DNA of 64,000 bases from a virus, in IMG/VR virus record IMGVR_UViG_3300017963_000192, positions 62,001 through 126,000 of that record; one strand, written 5' to 3'. Below the pieces are notes generated by a model. The model searched no databases, was not told where the DNA came from, and saw only the letters and a program-made list of their open reading frames with translations. Position numbers and translations under genes: made by a program. Positions 1 through 9,453 of this stretch are shown here, piece by piece. Each line of letters opens with the position of its first letter. The stretch's first letter is position 1.

Positions 1-331
1 AAATAACATCAAATTTTATATAATCAAAATAGATTAACCCTTTCCCTGAACAATCAACTTTATGTAATTCAACATCCTTTGTATTTAAAAGATATTTACA
101 TTTATTTAGCATTTCTTCACAATTATCAACACCATAATAATTATGTCTTTTATCAGTAGATTCTATTAATTGTTTTAGAACAATTCCAGTACCACATCCT
201 ATATCCAAAAAGTTAAGTCTACCCAATGGTTTATTATCTATAATAGAATACAAAAAGAAACTTTCAAATTCTTTGTTTTTTATCCATTCCAACTTTTCAT
301 AATTGGTTGATCTTACTTTCCAGTTAGTCAT
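1..331 (-). CDS. SAM-dependent methyltransferase, partial (C-terminus outside window)
   Basis: The reading frame opens at an ATG whose last base is 331 and stays open to the window edge, so only the N-terminal ~110 residues are seen. Residues ~45-53 read FLDIGCGTG, the class I methyltransferase motif I that binds S-adenosylmethionine, followed by an acidic YYGVDNC segment typical of motif II. The start directly abuts the stop of the upstream glycosyltransferase gene, so it belongs to the sugar-modification block. The substrate is unknown; a glycan is plausible from context only. Confidence 0.75.
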   Translation of the reverse strand, partial: MTNWKVRSTNYEKLEWIKNKEFESFFLYSIIDNKPLGRLNFLDIGCGTGIVLKQLIESTDKRHNYYGVDNCEEMLNKCKYLLNTKDVELHKVDCSGKGLIYFDYIKFDVI

Positions 332-907
332 TTATCCTCTTGTTTCAGTAGTTGAATTATTAAAATCGTAATAATACAAAACTTTGTCTATTCTAACCTC
401 ATTTTTTATATCTAAACAAGCTCGTTTGACCCAATCAATATCTTCACCATAATTCTTATCTATATATGTATGTTTCTTTGCTATAGAGGATTTCCAAACC
501 ATTGTATGAGCGGGCTTACCTCTCCACTGATTTCCTGTTTGATTATATTCATAATTTATGCTATATTTAGAATAGGTTTGATTATCTTTATCTCCATCAA
601 TTGTAGTTATACAATCAAACACAATACAATCCGCATCTGGATTTTTATTTATACAATCAAGGATACTAATTATATAATCATCTGCTATTCTATCATCATC
701 ATCTACAAATGTTAAAAAATCTCCTTGTGCCAACTTCAATAATTCATTTCTTTTTTCACCAACAGTTCTCTTCTTGTTGTCATAAAATCCTATAATTTCA
801 ACATCATCTCTATCTCTTATTTGTTTATTTATAGAATCAAGCAAATCTGGATAGAAGTTTCGTATCCGAGATGGAACTGTTGCGATAAGTATAGATAATT
901 TAATCAT
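332..907 (-). CDS. Family 2 glycosyltransferase, short
   Basis: This 191-residue protein begins with the Rossmann-like strand LSILIATVPSR typical of GT-A family 2 enzymes. It has a DDDD cluster at ~69-72 within FLTFVDDDDR, the place where the DXD metal and nucleotide-sugar site is expected. It is shorter than most family members and appears to be the catalytic half only. Its start overlaps the preceding gene by four bases (ATGA), indicating translational coupling. The donor and acceptor sugars are not evident. Confidence 0.75.
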   Translation of the reverse strand: MIKLSILIATVPSRIRNFYPDLLDSINKQIRDRDDVEIIGFYDNKKRTVGEKRNELLKLAQGDFLTFVDDDDRIADDYIISILDCINKNPDADCIVFDCITTIDGDKDNQTYSKYSINYEYNQTGNQWRGKPAHTMVWKSSIAKKHTYIDKNYGEDIDWVKRACLDIKNEVRIDKVLYYYDFNNSTTETRG

Positions 908-1626
908 TTTTTAAACAACTTCCCTGCTAAAGCATGAGCCTTGGCATCATATTCTTTTCCCATTCTTCCCTGAAAACCATAATCGCCATTGGTGGTTTGT
1001 TCTCCGTGTATTCTGTATGATGTCAAAACTTCTGGAACTTTATAGTATAAATAATACTGTGATATTCTAACAAGCATTTCGTAATCTTCGCAAGCGACAA
1101 ATTCCTCATTAAACATGCCAACTTTGTCAAATACGCTTTTATGAACCACCATATTACTCCACATCCCAAAGTAACTTCCTATAACAAATTGTTGTTGTTC
1201 CTCTAATGTGTTAAATACTGGTTCTACATAATGTGGATCACCTATTACATCATCTTCTCCAATAGTTTGCCAATCAGCATAAATAACCATTGCTTCAGGA
1301 TGTTCTTTAGCAAAAGCAACTTGCTTTTCTAATTTGTAAGATTTCCACATATCATCAGAACTTAATCCAGCCCACCAATCTCCAGTCATATTTCTAATTC
1401 CGGTATTTAGAGCACCGCAAGTTTTCTTGTTTTCCTGATGAATGATGGTTAGTCTTTCGTTCTTTTTAAATTCTTCTAAACAATCCAATGTTTCTTTTCT
1501 TGTAGAACCATCATCAACAACTATTATTTCATACGGCTTGTAGGACTGATTCAAAATACTGTTAATACTTTTTTCCAGAAAATCTGGACGAATATTGTAT
1601 ACTGGTGAAACTACTGATATTTTCAT
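904..1626 (-). CDS. Family 2 glycosyltransferase
   Basis: At 240 residues this is a compact GT-A glycosyltransferase. ISVVSPVYN at the N-terminus, VVDDGS at ~36-41 (nucleotide binding) and SSDD at ~89-92 (DXD-like metal site) are the family 2 hallmarks. A later CEDYEML segment fits the acidic catalytic-base region. It ends in TGA overlapping the next gene start and begins at the stop of the radical SAM gene. It probably transfers one sugar in a multi-enzyme glycan pathway carried by the phage. Confidence 0.82.
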   Translation of the reverse strand: MKISVVSPVYNIRPDFLEKSINSILNQSYKPYEIIVVDDGSTRKETLDCLEEFKKNERLTIIHQENKKTCGALNTGIRNMTGDWWAGLSSDDMWKSYKLEKQVAFAKEHPEAMVIYADWQTIGEDDVIGDPHYVEPVFNTLEEQQQFVIGSYFGMWSNMVVHKSVFDKVGMFNEEFVACEDYEMLVRISQYYLYYKVPEVLTSYRIHGEQTTNGDYGFQGRMGKEYDAKAHALAGKLFKK

Positions 1627-3707
1627 TATAAAAAATCCTCGTGTTTAATTTTTAATATTAGTTTATCCAATACAAAATTGTAATCATTATAGTAACATTT
1701 CACACACTGATTTCCATTAAAATATTTTTGTTTTTGATATATCTTTTTTAAATCTTGAATAGGCCCCATAGCCATACTATCACCACAACTTAAATCTGGT
1801 TCTTTTCTAGCATATTGCACACCGCAATTATGAAGAAGTATCCCAAATGAACTATAGAACATGTTTGTATTTTCAACTTGAATATCAAATAAGTCATCTG
1901 ACATTATTTTTTCAATTTTTTTAACTGGAACAAACATTAATCCATCTTTTTTATAAAACCCCAAAGCTCGTTTAGGACTTCGCCTAGTAACATCTAAATA
2001 TTTTATTTCAGGAAACATTGTTAATTTTAAAAGATTATAATTACCTGAAATTTTTACTCTATAGAGATCATGACAATTAACCTCTCTTTCTTCTATAACC
2101 ATCTTATCTCTTTTATGTATACTAATTGTAGCTATTATTCCTAATGTTGATAACAATAATACAAGATCACTTGCTAATTGCTTACTAATAGTAGAAAAAA
2201 TAATTCGGTATCCTTTATAACTTTTATTTGGTTTACCTAGATGCCCATCTCCGTCAAAATAACTTTTAAGAAACAATTCTTTTTGATAATTATTACAGTT
2301 AAAGATACTTGGTGGAATTCGTTTATTTAATGCATCACCACCACATTCTTTAAATATATTAAATAAGAGTTTAGAATATATATTTATCTGAAAACCTGTC
2401 CTTCTCTTATACACTTTATATTTATAATTGAATTTATTTAAAACTTTTTCTAATTTTTTTAATTTTTCTGTTGCATGTAATCCATATTTTAATTCTATAC
2501 TATATCCTTTATCACCTCTATCTGAAGAACATCCATCAGCAACATATTGTCCTTTTAACCAAACTAAATCGTCATCTATAAATGAGTCAAATCTACTAGT
2601 TTCAAAATCATTAAATTGATATTTAACTGGGATCAAATCATCAATTTCTATAGTATTTGCAAGTTTTTCTTCTAATGTATAATCATTTAACTCTTTAAAT
2701 CTTTCACTTTTAATATCTAAAGAACTACTTGTTACCATAATATGATCTTTAGATACTTCTATAAATCTATTATTCTTTAAAGTGATTCTTAAAATTTCTT
2801 CTGGAGGTTTTTTCCATACTTTTTTTATTTTACCATGTCCTAATGCCATGTCTCCTTCCTTAACTTCATTTACCCGTTTTGGAACAAGTATACCATTATC
2901 ATCAATTATAACAGTTTCATTAGAATTTAAACAACATGGATAAATATAACCATCTGCATTAATAACTGGTTTGAGTAAACTTATAAGACACTTCTCAATC
3001 CCAGGGTGAAATTCTTTTCTGCCTTGATAGATAACAATTGAATCATCTATATCGTGTGATTGAAGATACTCTTTGATAGTAGCCATTTCACTAACATCAT
3101 TTAGATTTAAAAGATTAGAAACTAATCTGACATATGCAGCACCTTTTTTATTAGAAAATTTTATGATTTTCTGTAACATTTCAAAATTTATATTGTCTGT
3201 CACAACATAACTAAAGCCCCAATCAACTGCACCACAATATTTTAAAATTTCTGCAATTTTAATTTCATAATCCCAAGTCCACTCCCGCAAATCTGAATGA
3301 CTAATTCTTAACCAGGTTATATTTTTTCGTAAATTACCAATTTTTATATTACTTAAAGCGATGCCATTAGTTGTAAGACCTACCTTCATTCCCAGATCAT
3401 TAATAATTTCAATTATTTCATTTATATTAGGATGAAGTAATGGTTCTCCACCTCCAGATATTGTTACAGCTTTACATCCCAATTCTGCGGCATCAGATAA
3501 GACTGAGATTGTATCTTGTAAAGACAATTCATCTTTTTGATTTCTATTAGCACAACTACAAAACTCACATTTGAGATTACATACATTTGTAGGATATAAT
3601 TGAATATGGTATGGTATTATTTTTCCATGTATATCAATCACTTTTTTATTTTGAATGAGTTTGGTTGGAAATGTGTCGGCTGCTGTATAAGATTCTATAA
3701 TTCCCAC
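1626..3707 (-). CDS. Radical SAM/SPASM-type protein interrupted by an intein
   Basis: The 693-residue precursor starts at GTG, preceded by AAAGGAG seven bases upstream. The radical SAM cluster motif C-x3-C-x2-C is at C43, C47 and C50, followed by the GGGEP segment at ~85-89. Near residue 258 the frame enters an intein (259-627), after which the extein resumes with CGVQYARKEP and a Cys-rich tail (CGDS and CVKC), giving a spliced enzyme of 324 residues. The Cys pattern after the junction resembles a SPASM auxiliary-cluster domain, so correct splicing would be needed to rebuild it. Neighbours are glycosyltransferases. The substrate is unknown; sugar or peptide modification is possible. Confidence 0.85.
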   Translation of the reverse strand: MGIIESYTAADTFPTKLIQNKKVIDIHGKIIPYHIQLYPTNVCNLKCEFCSCANRNQKDELSLQDTISVLSDAAELGCKAVTISGGGEPLLHPNINEIIEIINDLGMKVGLTTNGIALSNIKIGNLRKNITWLRISHSDLREWTWDYEIKIAEILKYCGAVDWGFSYVVTDNINFEMLQKIIKFSNKKGAAYVRLVSNLLNLNDVSEMATIKEYLQSHDIDDSIVIYQGRKEFHPGIEKCLISLLKPVINADGYIYPCCLNSNETVIIDDNGILVPKRVNEVKEGDMALGHGKIKKVWKKPPEEILRITLKNNRFIEVSKDHIMVTSSSLDIKSERFKELNDYTLEEKLANTIEIDDLIPVKYQFNDFETSRFDSFIDDDLVWLKGQYVADGCSSDRGDKGYSIELKYGLHATEKLKKLEKVLNKFNYKYKVYKRRTGFQINIYSKLLFNIFKECGGDALNKRIPPSIFNCNNYQKELFLKSYFDGDGHLGKPNKSYKGYRIIFSTISKQLASDLVLLLSTLGIIATISIHKRDKMVIEEREVNCHDLYRVKISGNYNLLKLTMFPEIKYLDVTRRSPKRALGFYKKDGLMFVPVKKIEKIMSDDLFDIQVENTNMFYSSFGILLHNCGVQYARKEPDLSCGDSMAMGPIQDLKKIYQKQKYFNGNQCVKCYYNDYNFVLDKLILKIKHEDFL
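1827..2933 (-). mobile_element. Intein with LAGLIDADG homing endonuclease (in radical SAM gene)
   Basis: The 369-codon in-frame insertion begins at a Cys within YPCC|LNSNETV and ends HN before a Cys (LLHN|CGV), the standard intein junction chemistry. Block A-like and block B-like segments (IDDNGILVPKRVNEVKEGD and VSKDHIM) are present. Two LAGLIDADG-type helices are visible, LKGQYVADG and LKSYFDGDGHLG, so the homing endonuclease may be active. The insertion point lies in the C-terminal Cys-rich metal-cluster region of the host enzyme. The first intein residue could be C258 or C259; C259 keeps CC in the spliced product. Confidence 0.9.
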
Positions 3708-3709
3708 TA

Positions 3710-4486
3710 TTATTCTCCTTTATAAAAATAACTTTCATAATCTTTTAGATTTAAACCAGATTTGATATATAAAGTATTTTTATCTTTTCTATATTTTGCA
3801 AGATTTTGGCCTAAAACTTTTAAACCTTCTCTTCTTTGTGTGCATTTCCAATGAAAATATGTTGCATCATTTTCTAGATCACCACCACCTTGATGATCGC
3901 CTATCTCAAGATTAGCCATATATGCAAATCTTTTGCCAATTCTTTTAACTCTCTGACAATAATCATAATCTTCTTCACTATAAAGACCATAATCTTCACA
4001 CCAATATCCAATCTGTTCTCTAGTCCTTTCAGGAATTAAAACACAAGCCCCACCAATATTACCTTCTCTAACTCGAACATCACAACCATTTATCTGACAA
4101 ACATCAGGGTTCCACCCTTCAAAACTATAACCAATTATTGCAATGTCTGGAGCATTCTCTATTAATTCAACCATTGGAGTTAACCAGCAACCTGAATTAA
4201 ATATAATATCATTATCATATTTCATATAATATTTAAAATTTTCTGTTTGCCAGGCAAGATTAGATGCTTTAGCTATCCCAATATTTTCTCTTAATAAAAT
4301 TAGATTTTTAATTTTTCCATTTTTATATATATCTTTTAAATAGTCCTGGGTTCCATCTTGACTGTTATTATCCACAACTGTTAGTGTATATGGATATTTA
4401 GTATGAGTAAGAATCGATTCTATTGAATTTTTTGTAAAACCTATTCTATTAAATGTAACCATACAAATATTTACTTTATCTTCCAT
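3710..4486 (-). CDS. Family 2 glycosyltransferase
   Basis: The 258-residue protein shows ICMVTFNR at the N-terminus, VDNNS at ~38-42 and DND at ~91-93, which matches the nucleotide-binding and DXD motifs of inverting GT-A family 2 enzymes. A later SEEDYDYCQR segment has the usual acidic catalytic-base residues, and GDHQGGGD lies near the C-terminus. It belongs to the same operon as the radical SAM gene, with two bases between them. It resembles rhamnosyl- or galactosyl-transferase-like enzymes, but specificity cannot be read from sequence. Confidence 0.82.
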   Translation of the reverse strand: MEDKVNICMVTFNRIGFTKNSIESILTHTKYPYTLTVVDNNSQDGTQDYLKDIYKNGKIKNLILLRENIGIAKASNLAWQTENFKYYMKYDNDIIFNSGCWLTPMVELIENAPDIAIIGYSFEGWNPDVCQINGCDVRVREGNIGGACVLIPERTREQIGYWCEDYGLYSEEDYDYCQRVKRIGKRFAYMANLEIGDHQGGGDLENDATYFHWKCTQRREGLKVLGQNLAKYRKDKNTLYIKSGLNLKDYESYFYKGE

Positions 4487-4499
4487 TAAACGCTCCCAA

Positions 4500-5567
4500 T
4501 TAAAATAACTTCTTTCTCCAAGTAATAGGTATTTTAGGACTATCTATCTCAAAGTCTTTAACGTATTCAAACTTCCTCGGTCCCTTTTTCTTAAAATAAT
4601 CCCACATCTCTTCAATAGCATCTTCAATTTTTGTATTATTTTTAAAACCAGTAATACGTTCTGCTTTATCGTGATTACAATACGCTTTAAAAACCTCACC
4701 TGGTCTTTTATCTACATAAATAGGATCTTTATCATAACCAGTAACTTTTCTTACTATATTATACCAATCAGTTATTGATTTATAAACATCTCCACCTATA
4801 TTAATAACTTGACCATATGTTTTTTTATTAAATAAACTTTCACATATAATAGGATTAAAATCGTTTACCCAACTAATTGCTCTTGTTTGATTACCATCTC
4901 CATATATGTAACAATCTTTATTCATTAATATAAGATTAAGCCAAATTGCTAAAAAATTTCTATATACTGAAGTATATTGATTTGGTGCAAAACAATTGTG
5001 AGGACAAAATATCGTATATGTAAAATCATATATTTTATTAAATGCTGTTATTAAGTTTTCTGTTGAAACTTTTGATACAGCATATGGATCTTGAGGAGAT
5101 GGAATATATGACTCTAAAAAAGGTACGGGTTGTTGTAATATCACATTATTATTGCCGTCTTTTACAATACCATCACCATATCTACTCATAGAAGTAAAGA
5201 AAACAAAATGTTTTATGTTATGTTTTAATGCACACGTTAACAAGTTTCTTGAGGCAACATCATTGCTGTTTGAATTTCTTATTGGTGTAAAATAGCTTCT
5301 TATCTCTTCTGCTGAAGCAGCAAGATGAACTATATATTCTATTCCAGACTTATTAAAATTTTTGTAAAAGTATTTTGATAATTTTTTATAATTGCTTAAA
5401 TCTAATTTTGTAAATTTACATTTATTGTTTATATTTTCTTTGTATCCACCACTCAAATCATCAACACCATATATATCAAATTCGCTCCCATAATTATCTA
5501 TTAAATAATTTGTGCAATGACTTCCCATCATTCCAGCAACACCAGTTACTAAAATATTTTTTTTCAT
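4500..5567 (-). CDS. NAD-dependent sugar epimerase/dehydratase (extended SDR)
   Basis: The 355-residue length is normal for extended short-chain dehydrogenases acting on nucleotide sugars. The dinucleotide-binding loop GxxGxxG is at residues 9-15 (GVAGMMG), the catalytic Ser lies near 126 in FTSMS, and Y162-x3-K166 (YAVSK) completes the catalytic set. The family includes UDP-glucose 4-epimerases and GDP- or dTDP-sugar modifying enzymes. In this operon it would supply or interconvert the activated sugar used by the adjacent transferases. Confidence 0.85.
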   Translation of the reverse strand: MKKNILVTGVAGMMGSHCTNYLIDNYGSEFDIYGVDDLSGGYKENINNKCKFTKLDLSNYKKLSKYFYKNFNKSGIEYIVHLAASAEEIRSYFTPIRNSNSNDVASRNLLTCALKHNIKHFVFFTSMSRYGDGIVKDGNNNVILQQPVPFLESYIPSPQDPYAVSKVSTENLITAFNKIYDFTYTIFCPHNCFAPNQYTSVYRNFLAIWLNLILMNKDCYIYGDGNQTRAISWVNDFNPIICESLFNKKTYGQVINIGGDVYKSITDWYNIVRKVTGYDKDPIYVDKRPGEVFKAYCNHDKAERITGFKNNTKIEDAIEEMWDYFKKKGPRKFEYVKDFEIDSPKIPITWRKKLF

Positions 5568-5643
5568 TTTATTTTCTCCTTATTATATTAATTACTTAAT
5601 TTGTTAGTTAACAACAATTAGGGAAAGGTGATTGACCCTCATT

Positions 5644-6885
5644 CTAAAACTTCCTTATGTAATCAACTAGTGGGGATAAAACATTACCCCAATTTAATAT
5701 TTGATGTATTCTTGCTACACTTTCATCCGGTATTTCTAATTTTTCTTTATTTTCTTTAATCTTTAATAAATCATTTACAATACTGTTACTAGAAACAGGA
5801 TGAAGGTAATCTCTTAGAAAATCAAATTCTTCATAAAGTGAATTTCCTTTGTTAATTATTACTGGGAATCCACTAGAAACCATTTCCAGTATCCTACATC
5901 TATGTGAATATTGTTCTTCTAACCAATCTCTTGCTAAAATTATTCCGGCATCATAATTAGAAAATAATTCTAGACTATCATCACAATATTCTTCAATAAC
6001 TCTTATATTTTCAGAATCTTTAATTTCATCAAAGAATTTCTTAAAATAAGAGTCATAAACTTTTTTATACCGTGGATGCTCTACCCCAACAAAATCAATT
6101 TGTATTTCTTTATTATTTTTTAGTTCTTTAAGTAAAGTTTCTGGAGAATACCAAGGATAAACAGGTCCGTACCATAGAAGTTTTAAAATGTCTGGGTTGT
6201 TTTCTTTCTTTTGTACTTTTTCGACTTTATCAACTCCGTAAGGTATTTTATGCATAGGAGAAAATTTAAAAGAACTCCAATCAAGCTTTTGTATCATATA
6301 CATTTGACCCTCGTAATAATAACGCTGTCTACTATTTGCATATAATACACAATTAGCTCTTTTTAATAAATCTTGATATTGTGGCATAAATTTTTTAGTC
6401 CAAAATATTTTTCTGTACATTCTATTATAATTTAATAATACACAGGGAAGTTCCGCTAAAAAAGGAACCCATCCATCAAGTATAAGATTCACGCTTTTTG
6501 GTAGGACTGAAGCGTTTTGAAATCCCGCTCCAGTAGTAGATTGTACTATTACAAAATCACTTTTAATGAGTTTTCTATCTAATTCTTCAGACCATTCCCA
6601 ACAAGCTGATTTAAAATTATAAGATTTTATATCAAAGTTTATGTCAGTATCATCTATATATTCCTTGTCAGGCATATTTAAATTAGGAATTAATAGAGTA
6701 ACTTCGAAATCTTCAAATTGAGATAAATATTTTGCGAACTTCCAACTTCTTTTTCCAGGGGCTGTGGTTCTTATGCATTTATCTTTTGTAAAGAACTCTT
6801 TATTCCCTTCCTTCATCTTTTCTGGAAAACCCTCTTTTAAAGGTAAAGGAACTGTCTCTGGTGAGACTATAGTGATTTTCTTCAT
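5644..6885 (-). CDS. GT-B type glycosyltransferase (group 1-like)
   Basis: A 413-residue protein with a C-terminal half that reads as a group 1 glycosyltransferase: KLLWYGPVYPW, RVIEEYC and then RCRILEMVSSGFPVI, equivalent to the E-x7-E sugar-nucleotide region of GT4 enzymes. The N-terminus (KKITIVSPETVPLP) resembles the first strand of a GT-B fold. It ends in TAG and is the first gene of the sugar block after the baseplate genes. The 76 bases between it and the epimerase contain no copy of the shared promoter motif. Specificity is unknown. Confidence 0.75.
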   Translation of the reverse strand: MKKITIVSPETVPLPLKEGFPEKMKEGNKEFFTKDKCIRTTAPGKRSWKFAKYLSQFEDFEVTLLIPNLNMPDKEYIDDTDINFDIKSYNFKSACWEWSEELDRKLIKSDFVIVQSTTGAGFQNASVLPKSVNLILDGWVPFLAELPCVLLNYNRMYRKIFWTKKFMPQYQDLLKRANCVLYANSRQRYYYEGQMYMIQKLDWSSFKFSPMHKIPYGVDKVEKVQKKENNPDILKLLWYGPVYPWYSPETLLKELKNNKEIQIDFVGVEHPRYKKVYDSYFKKFFDEIKDSENIRVIEEYCDDSLELFSNYDAGIILARDWLEEQYSHRCRILEMVSSGFPVIINKGNSLYEEFDFLRDYLHPVSSNSIVNDLLKIKENKEKLEIPDESVARIHQILNWGNVLSPLVDYIRKF

Positions 6886-6951
6886 ACGGTTTCATTTCTC
6901 CTTAACAGAGTTTTAATTTGTTCTTAATTGAATATATGAGATTAGACTAAT

Positions 6952-8412
6952 TTAATTAGTCCATCTTTCTAAAGTGATTGTCCCAGGTACAGGGTACTCA
7001 TTTTTATCGAGTAATAAATCACCTTGATTTGTTAAAGTACCACCCCCAGTAGGAGTAATACTTACTGTAGTTAAATCTATATTATCAACACTAGAAAATG
7101 CTTTAGCAACACCAACCAAGTCAGCTAATTCAACTGTTCCATCGGTTTTAACATCATCAATAAAAGTTGCTAATTCTAGTTCTACAGAATCGGCAACATC
7201 ATCAAAATCTTGACCGGATAATTCTTTAAATTTCATATATACATCTACTGTAACATCAGTCATTTCTCTAATTAAATAATCTCTGTTTTGAAAGTGATTT
7301 GAGGCTGAATTTAAGTCATCATCTATTGTGTGTAATAGTTTATTATAAATATAGTTTATCTCTACTGAATCACCGTCTTCAAAGAAACCTTCATTAATTA
7401 ATCCTGTTGAAGTTAAAGTTACTTGATCAAAGCCATCAGTTGAACCTTTTAATGTTCCAGTATCCTTTGTTAACTCATAGTAATCTTGTTCTAATACTGT
7501 ACCATTAATAATAACACTAATAATACTATCAACTGGCTGATTTGCTAGTACTATTCCTGTAGAAGTATAATTTACATTAGTTCCAAGAGATAACCCATTT
7601 TCTGTTATTGTAACAACATCTTGAGTACTTTCTAAATCCTCTCCTATTATATAAATATCAACTGCACCGCCTAACCCCTCATCCCTTTCCATAAGAGGAT
7701 CATTTGCACCAACAATATTTATATAAGAAGTATAAGTACTTAAATAACTCTTAATTCCAGCACTTGGTCCTAAATCTCTACCCTGGAATTTTTCATTAAC
7801 TCTTTTTAATCTATTTACTATTGATTCGGAATCTTCTCCACCAGTTATAGAATCCTCATTAGTAACACCTTCAATTCCAGATATTGTTGTTTCTATTTCA
7901 GTAATAGCACCACTTGCTGCTCTATAATCTGGTCCAGATTCAACGGCTTGAACATTACAAGTTATTTCCCATCTTTCAGTTACTGAATTGTAATAAGAAT
8001 TTTTTGTTGCTTCATACAATGTATATGTTCCAATAACTTCAAATATAACTGGTTCAGCACTTACAGTAGTCACTCTCGTTCCAGTTGATATAACAATATC
8101 TGAAGTAGGTTCTGTTGATGTATAAAAGGTTACTTGTCCAGATGAATAAGTAGCTGGAGTTGGAATAACATTGAATGTGGAACAATATCTATCAATATCT
8201 TCTTCATCCAAATCTTCATAATATATTAGGGGAGCATGTAATTTTTGAGTATAAATAAGAGTATTCCAAAGGTTTTGTAGATTTCCAGATATTTGTGCCT
8301 CTACAAACATATCCCTTTCAGGTGTACCTTCTGTTAAATCAAGATTAGGTAGAAGTGTGTTTATTGAAGTTATTAAATCAGTTCTTATTTCAGTTAGAGA
8401 TTTGCTTTGCAT
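6952..8412 (-). CDS. Baseplate J-like wedge protein
   Basis: The 486-residue protein has the layout of baseplate J / T4 gp6-type proteins: an N-terminal region with TPERDMF, a middle domain ending in a conserved GEDSESIVNRLK-like helix, and a C-terminal region starting DVTVDVYMKF with repeated helices. It follows the gp25-like gene with one base between, the usual order of contractile-tail baseplates (spike, gp25, J). It should form part of the wedge that links the hub to the fibres. It also carries an inserted segment with an INGTVLEQDYYEL-type motif shared with the fibre proteins of this window. Confidence 0.85.
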   Translation of the reverse strand: MQSKSLTEIRTDLITSINTLLPNLDLTEGTPERDMFVEAQISGNLQNLWNTLIYTQKLHAPLIYYEDLDEEDIDRYCSTFNVIPTPATYSSGQVTFYTSTEPTSDIVISTGTRVTTVSAEPVIFEVIGTYTLYEATKNSYYNSVTERWEITCNVQAVESGPDYRAASGAITEIETTISGIEGVTNEDSITGGEDSESIVNRLKRVNEKFQGRDLGPSAGIKSYLSTYTSYINIVGANDPLMERDEGLGGAVDIYIIGEDLESTQDVVTITENGLSLGTNVNYTSTGIVLANQPVDSIISVIINGTVLEQDYYELTKDTGTLKGSTDGFDQVTLTSTGLINEGFFEDGDSVEINYIYNKLLHTIDDDLNSASNHFQNRDYLIREMTDVTVDVYMKFKELSGQDFDDVADSVELELATFIDDVKTDGTVELADLVGVAKAFSSVDNIDLTTVSITPTGGGTLTNQGDLLLDKNEYPVPGTITLERWTN

Positions 8413-8413
8413 T

Positions 8414-8860
8414 TTACACTACCTCCTGTTCATATTCCCCTAAATTATACTCAACTCCTTCAGCAGTAGTGAAACGGATTGGTATGAGAAGAACACTAGG
8501 CCTATCTCTATCAAAATAAGTATCAAAATTAATATCTACTATAATTTCTCCAGAACTTAAATTGCTCCTACTCTCTTGTAAAGCCAAATAATTTTTTATA
8601 GTTGTATAGACTAAATCACTAGCAAGTTCTAAAACTTGAGTTCTTTTCATTCCAGAATTTATAGTTAATTGATTAAGTAGGCTTCCATAATTAGGATTAT
8701 ATCGTTTAAATTCTGTTATAACTGTTTTGGTCGCCTCTACATCAGTTATTAGCATTTTTCCAACATCTCGAAGACACTTTTCAGATTCCGTTACCATATC
8801 AATAGTACCACTACCATTAATAACAAAATCTCCACCTACCATTTTTATACCTTCTGCCAT
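8414..8860 (-). CDS. gp25/gpW-like baseplate wedge protein
   Basis: A 148-residue protein with the pattern of the T4 gp25 / gpW-gp25 family: a short beta N-terminus (GDFVINGSGTIDMVTESEKCLRDVGKMLIT), a helix after YGS, then DINFDTYFDRDRPSVLLIPIRFTT, the C-terminal sheet. Family members nucleate sheath assembly at the baseplate. It is preceded by a copy of the bipartite promoter motif 16-49 bases upstream, so this gene and the wedge protein start a transcription unit. Confidence 0.75.
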   Translation of the reverse strand: MAEGIKMVGGDFVINGSGTIDMVTESEKCLRDVGKMLITDVEATKTVITEFKRYNPNYGSLLNQLTINSGMKRTQVLELASDLVYTTIKNYLALQESRSNLSSGEIIVDINFDTYFDRDRPSVLLIPIRFTTAEGVEYNLGEYEQEVV

Positions 8861-8875
8861 ATTTTACCTTTACCA

Positions 8876-8909
8876 ATTAAAATATAAGAAAATACTAATT
8901 AATTTTAAG
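8876..8909 (-). promoter_or_regulatory. Bipartite promoter-like motif, copy H
   Basis: On the minus strand CTTAAAAT (8909-8902) is followed by exactly 14 bases and TTATATTTTAAT. It lies just upstream of the gp25-like gene start at 8860. It matches seven other intergenic copies in this window in both boxes and in the 14-base gap. Confidence 0.7.
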
Positions 8910-8937
8910 TAACTTTTTATAATCATATTAATAAATG

Positions 8938-9441
8938 TTATACTACTAATGGTTCGATTGAATTAATATCATTTTCTAATGTATCTAATTCTTCTACTGC
9001 TGAATCATAAAAATCTAATAATGAATTTATAGTATCTAATCTTTTTGATATTTCATCGTGTTCTCTATCATTACTTCTTATATTTCTTAATAAATCTATA
9101 ATTGATATATTTATTTTACCAACCATTTCATTCATTGTATCTGAATAAGTATTTAAATCAATTGCATTTTGTCTAAAAACATTATACTTACCTTCTATTT
9201 GAGATAAATCTACAAATTCATCATAAGTCTCTTTAAAGAAAGAGAGTCTGTTTAATTTTATTGTTAAAAATTCTTTTAATTTTTCATATTTAATTTTTCT
9301 TGCTTTTATAGATGCTCTAGCTATTGTTATCATTTCTATAAAAGTAACTGAACCATCTTTTTGTTTTTCTCCGTCGGTATAATAATAAGATTTTAAGGCT
9401 CTTATATAGTTTTCTACTTTCTCATTTCTAACGTATGCCAT
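8938..9441 (-). CDS. Hypothetical helical protein in baseplate block
   Basis: The 167-residue protein is rich in Lys, Glu, Ile and Asn. It has a basic N-terminal half and a C-terminal half of probable coiled coil (EISKRLDTINSLLDFYDSAVEELDTLENDIN). No family is recognised. It sits between the three-repeat protein and the promoter that drives the gp25-like gene, within the tail assembly block, so a baseplate-associated role is possible. Confidence 0.55.
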   Translation of the reverse strand: MAYVRNEKVENYIRALKSYYYTDGEKQKDGSVTFIEMITIARASIKARKIKYEKLKEFLTIKLNRLSFFKETYDEFVDLSQIEGKYNVFRQNAIDLNTYSDTMNEMVGKINISIIDLLRNIRSNDREHDEISKRLDTINSLLDFYDSAVEELDTLENDINSIEPLVV

Positions 9442-9453
9442 AGTACGACTCCT

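Noticed and set aside
5568-5643. Further copy of the bipartite promoter motif before the epimerase gene
   Set aside because: The gap has AT-rich boxes but no CTTAAAAT with a 14-base spacing.
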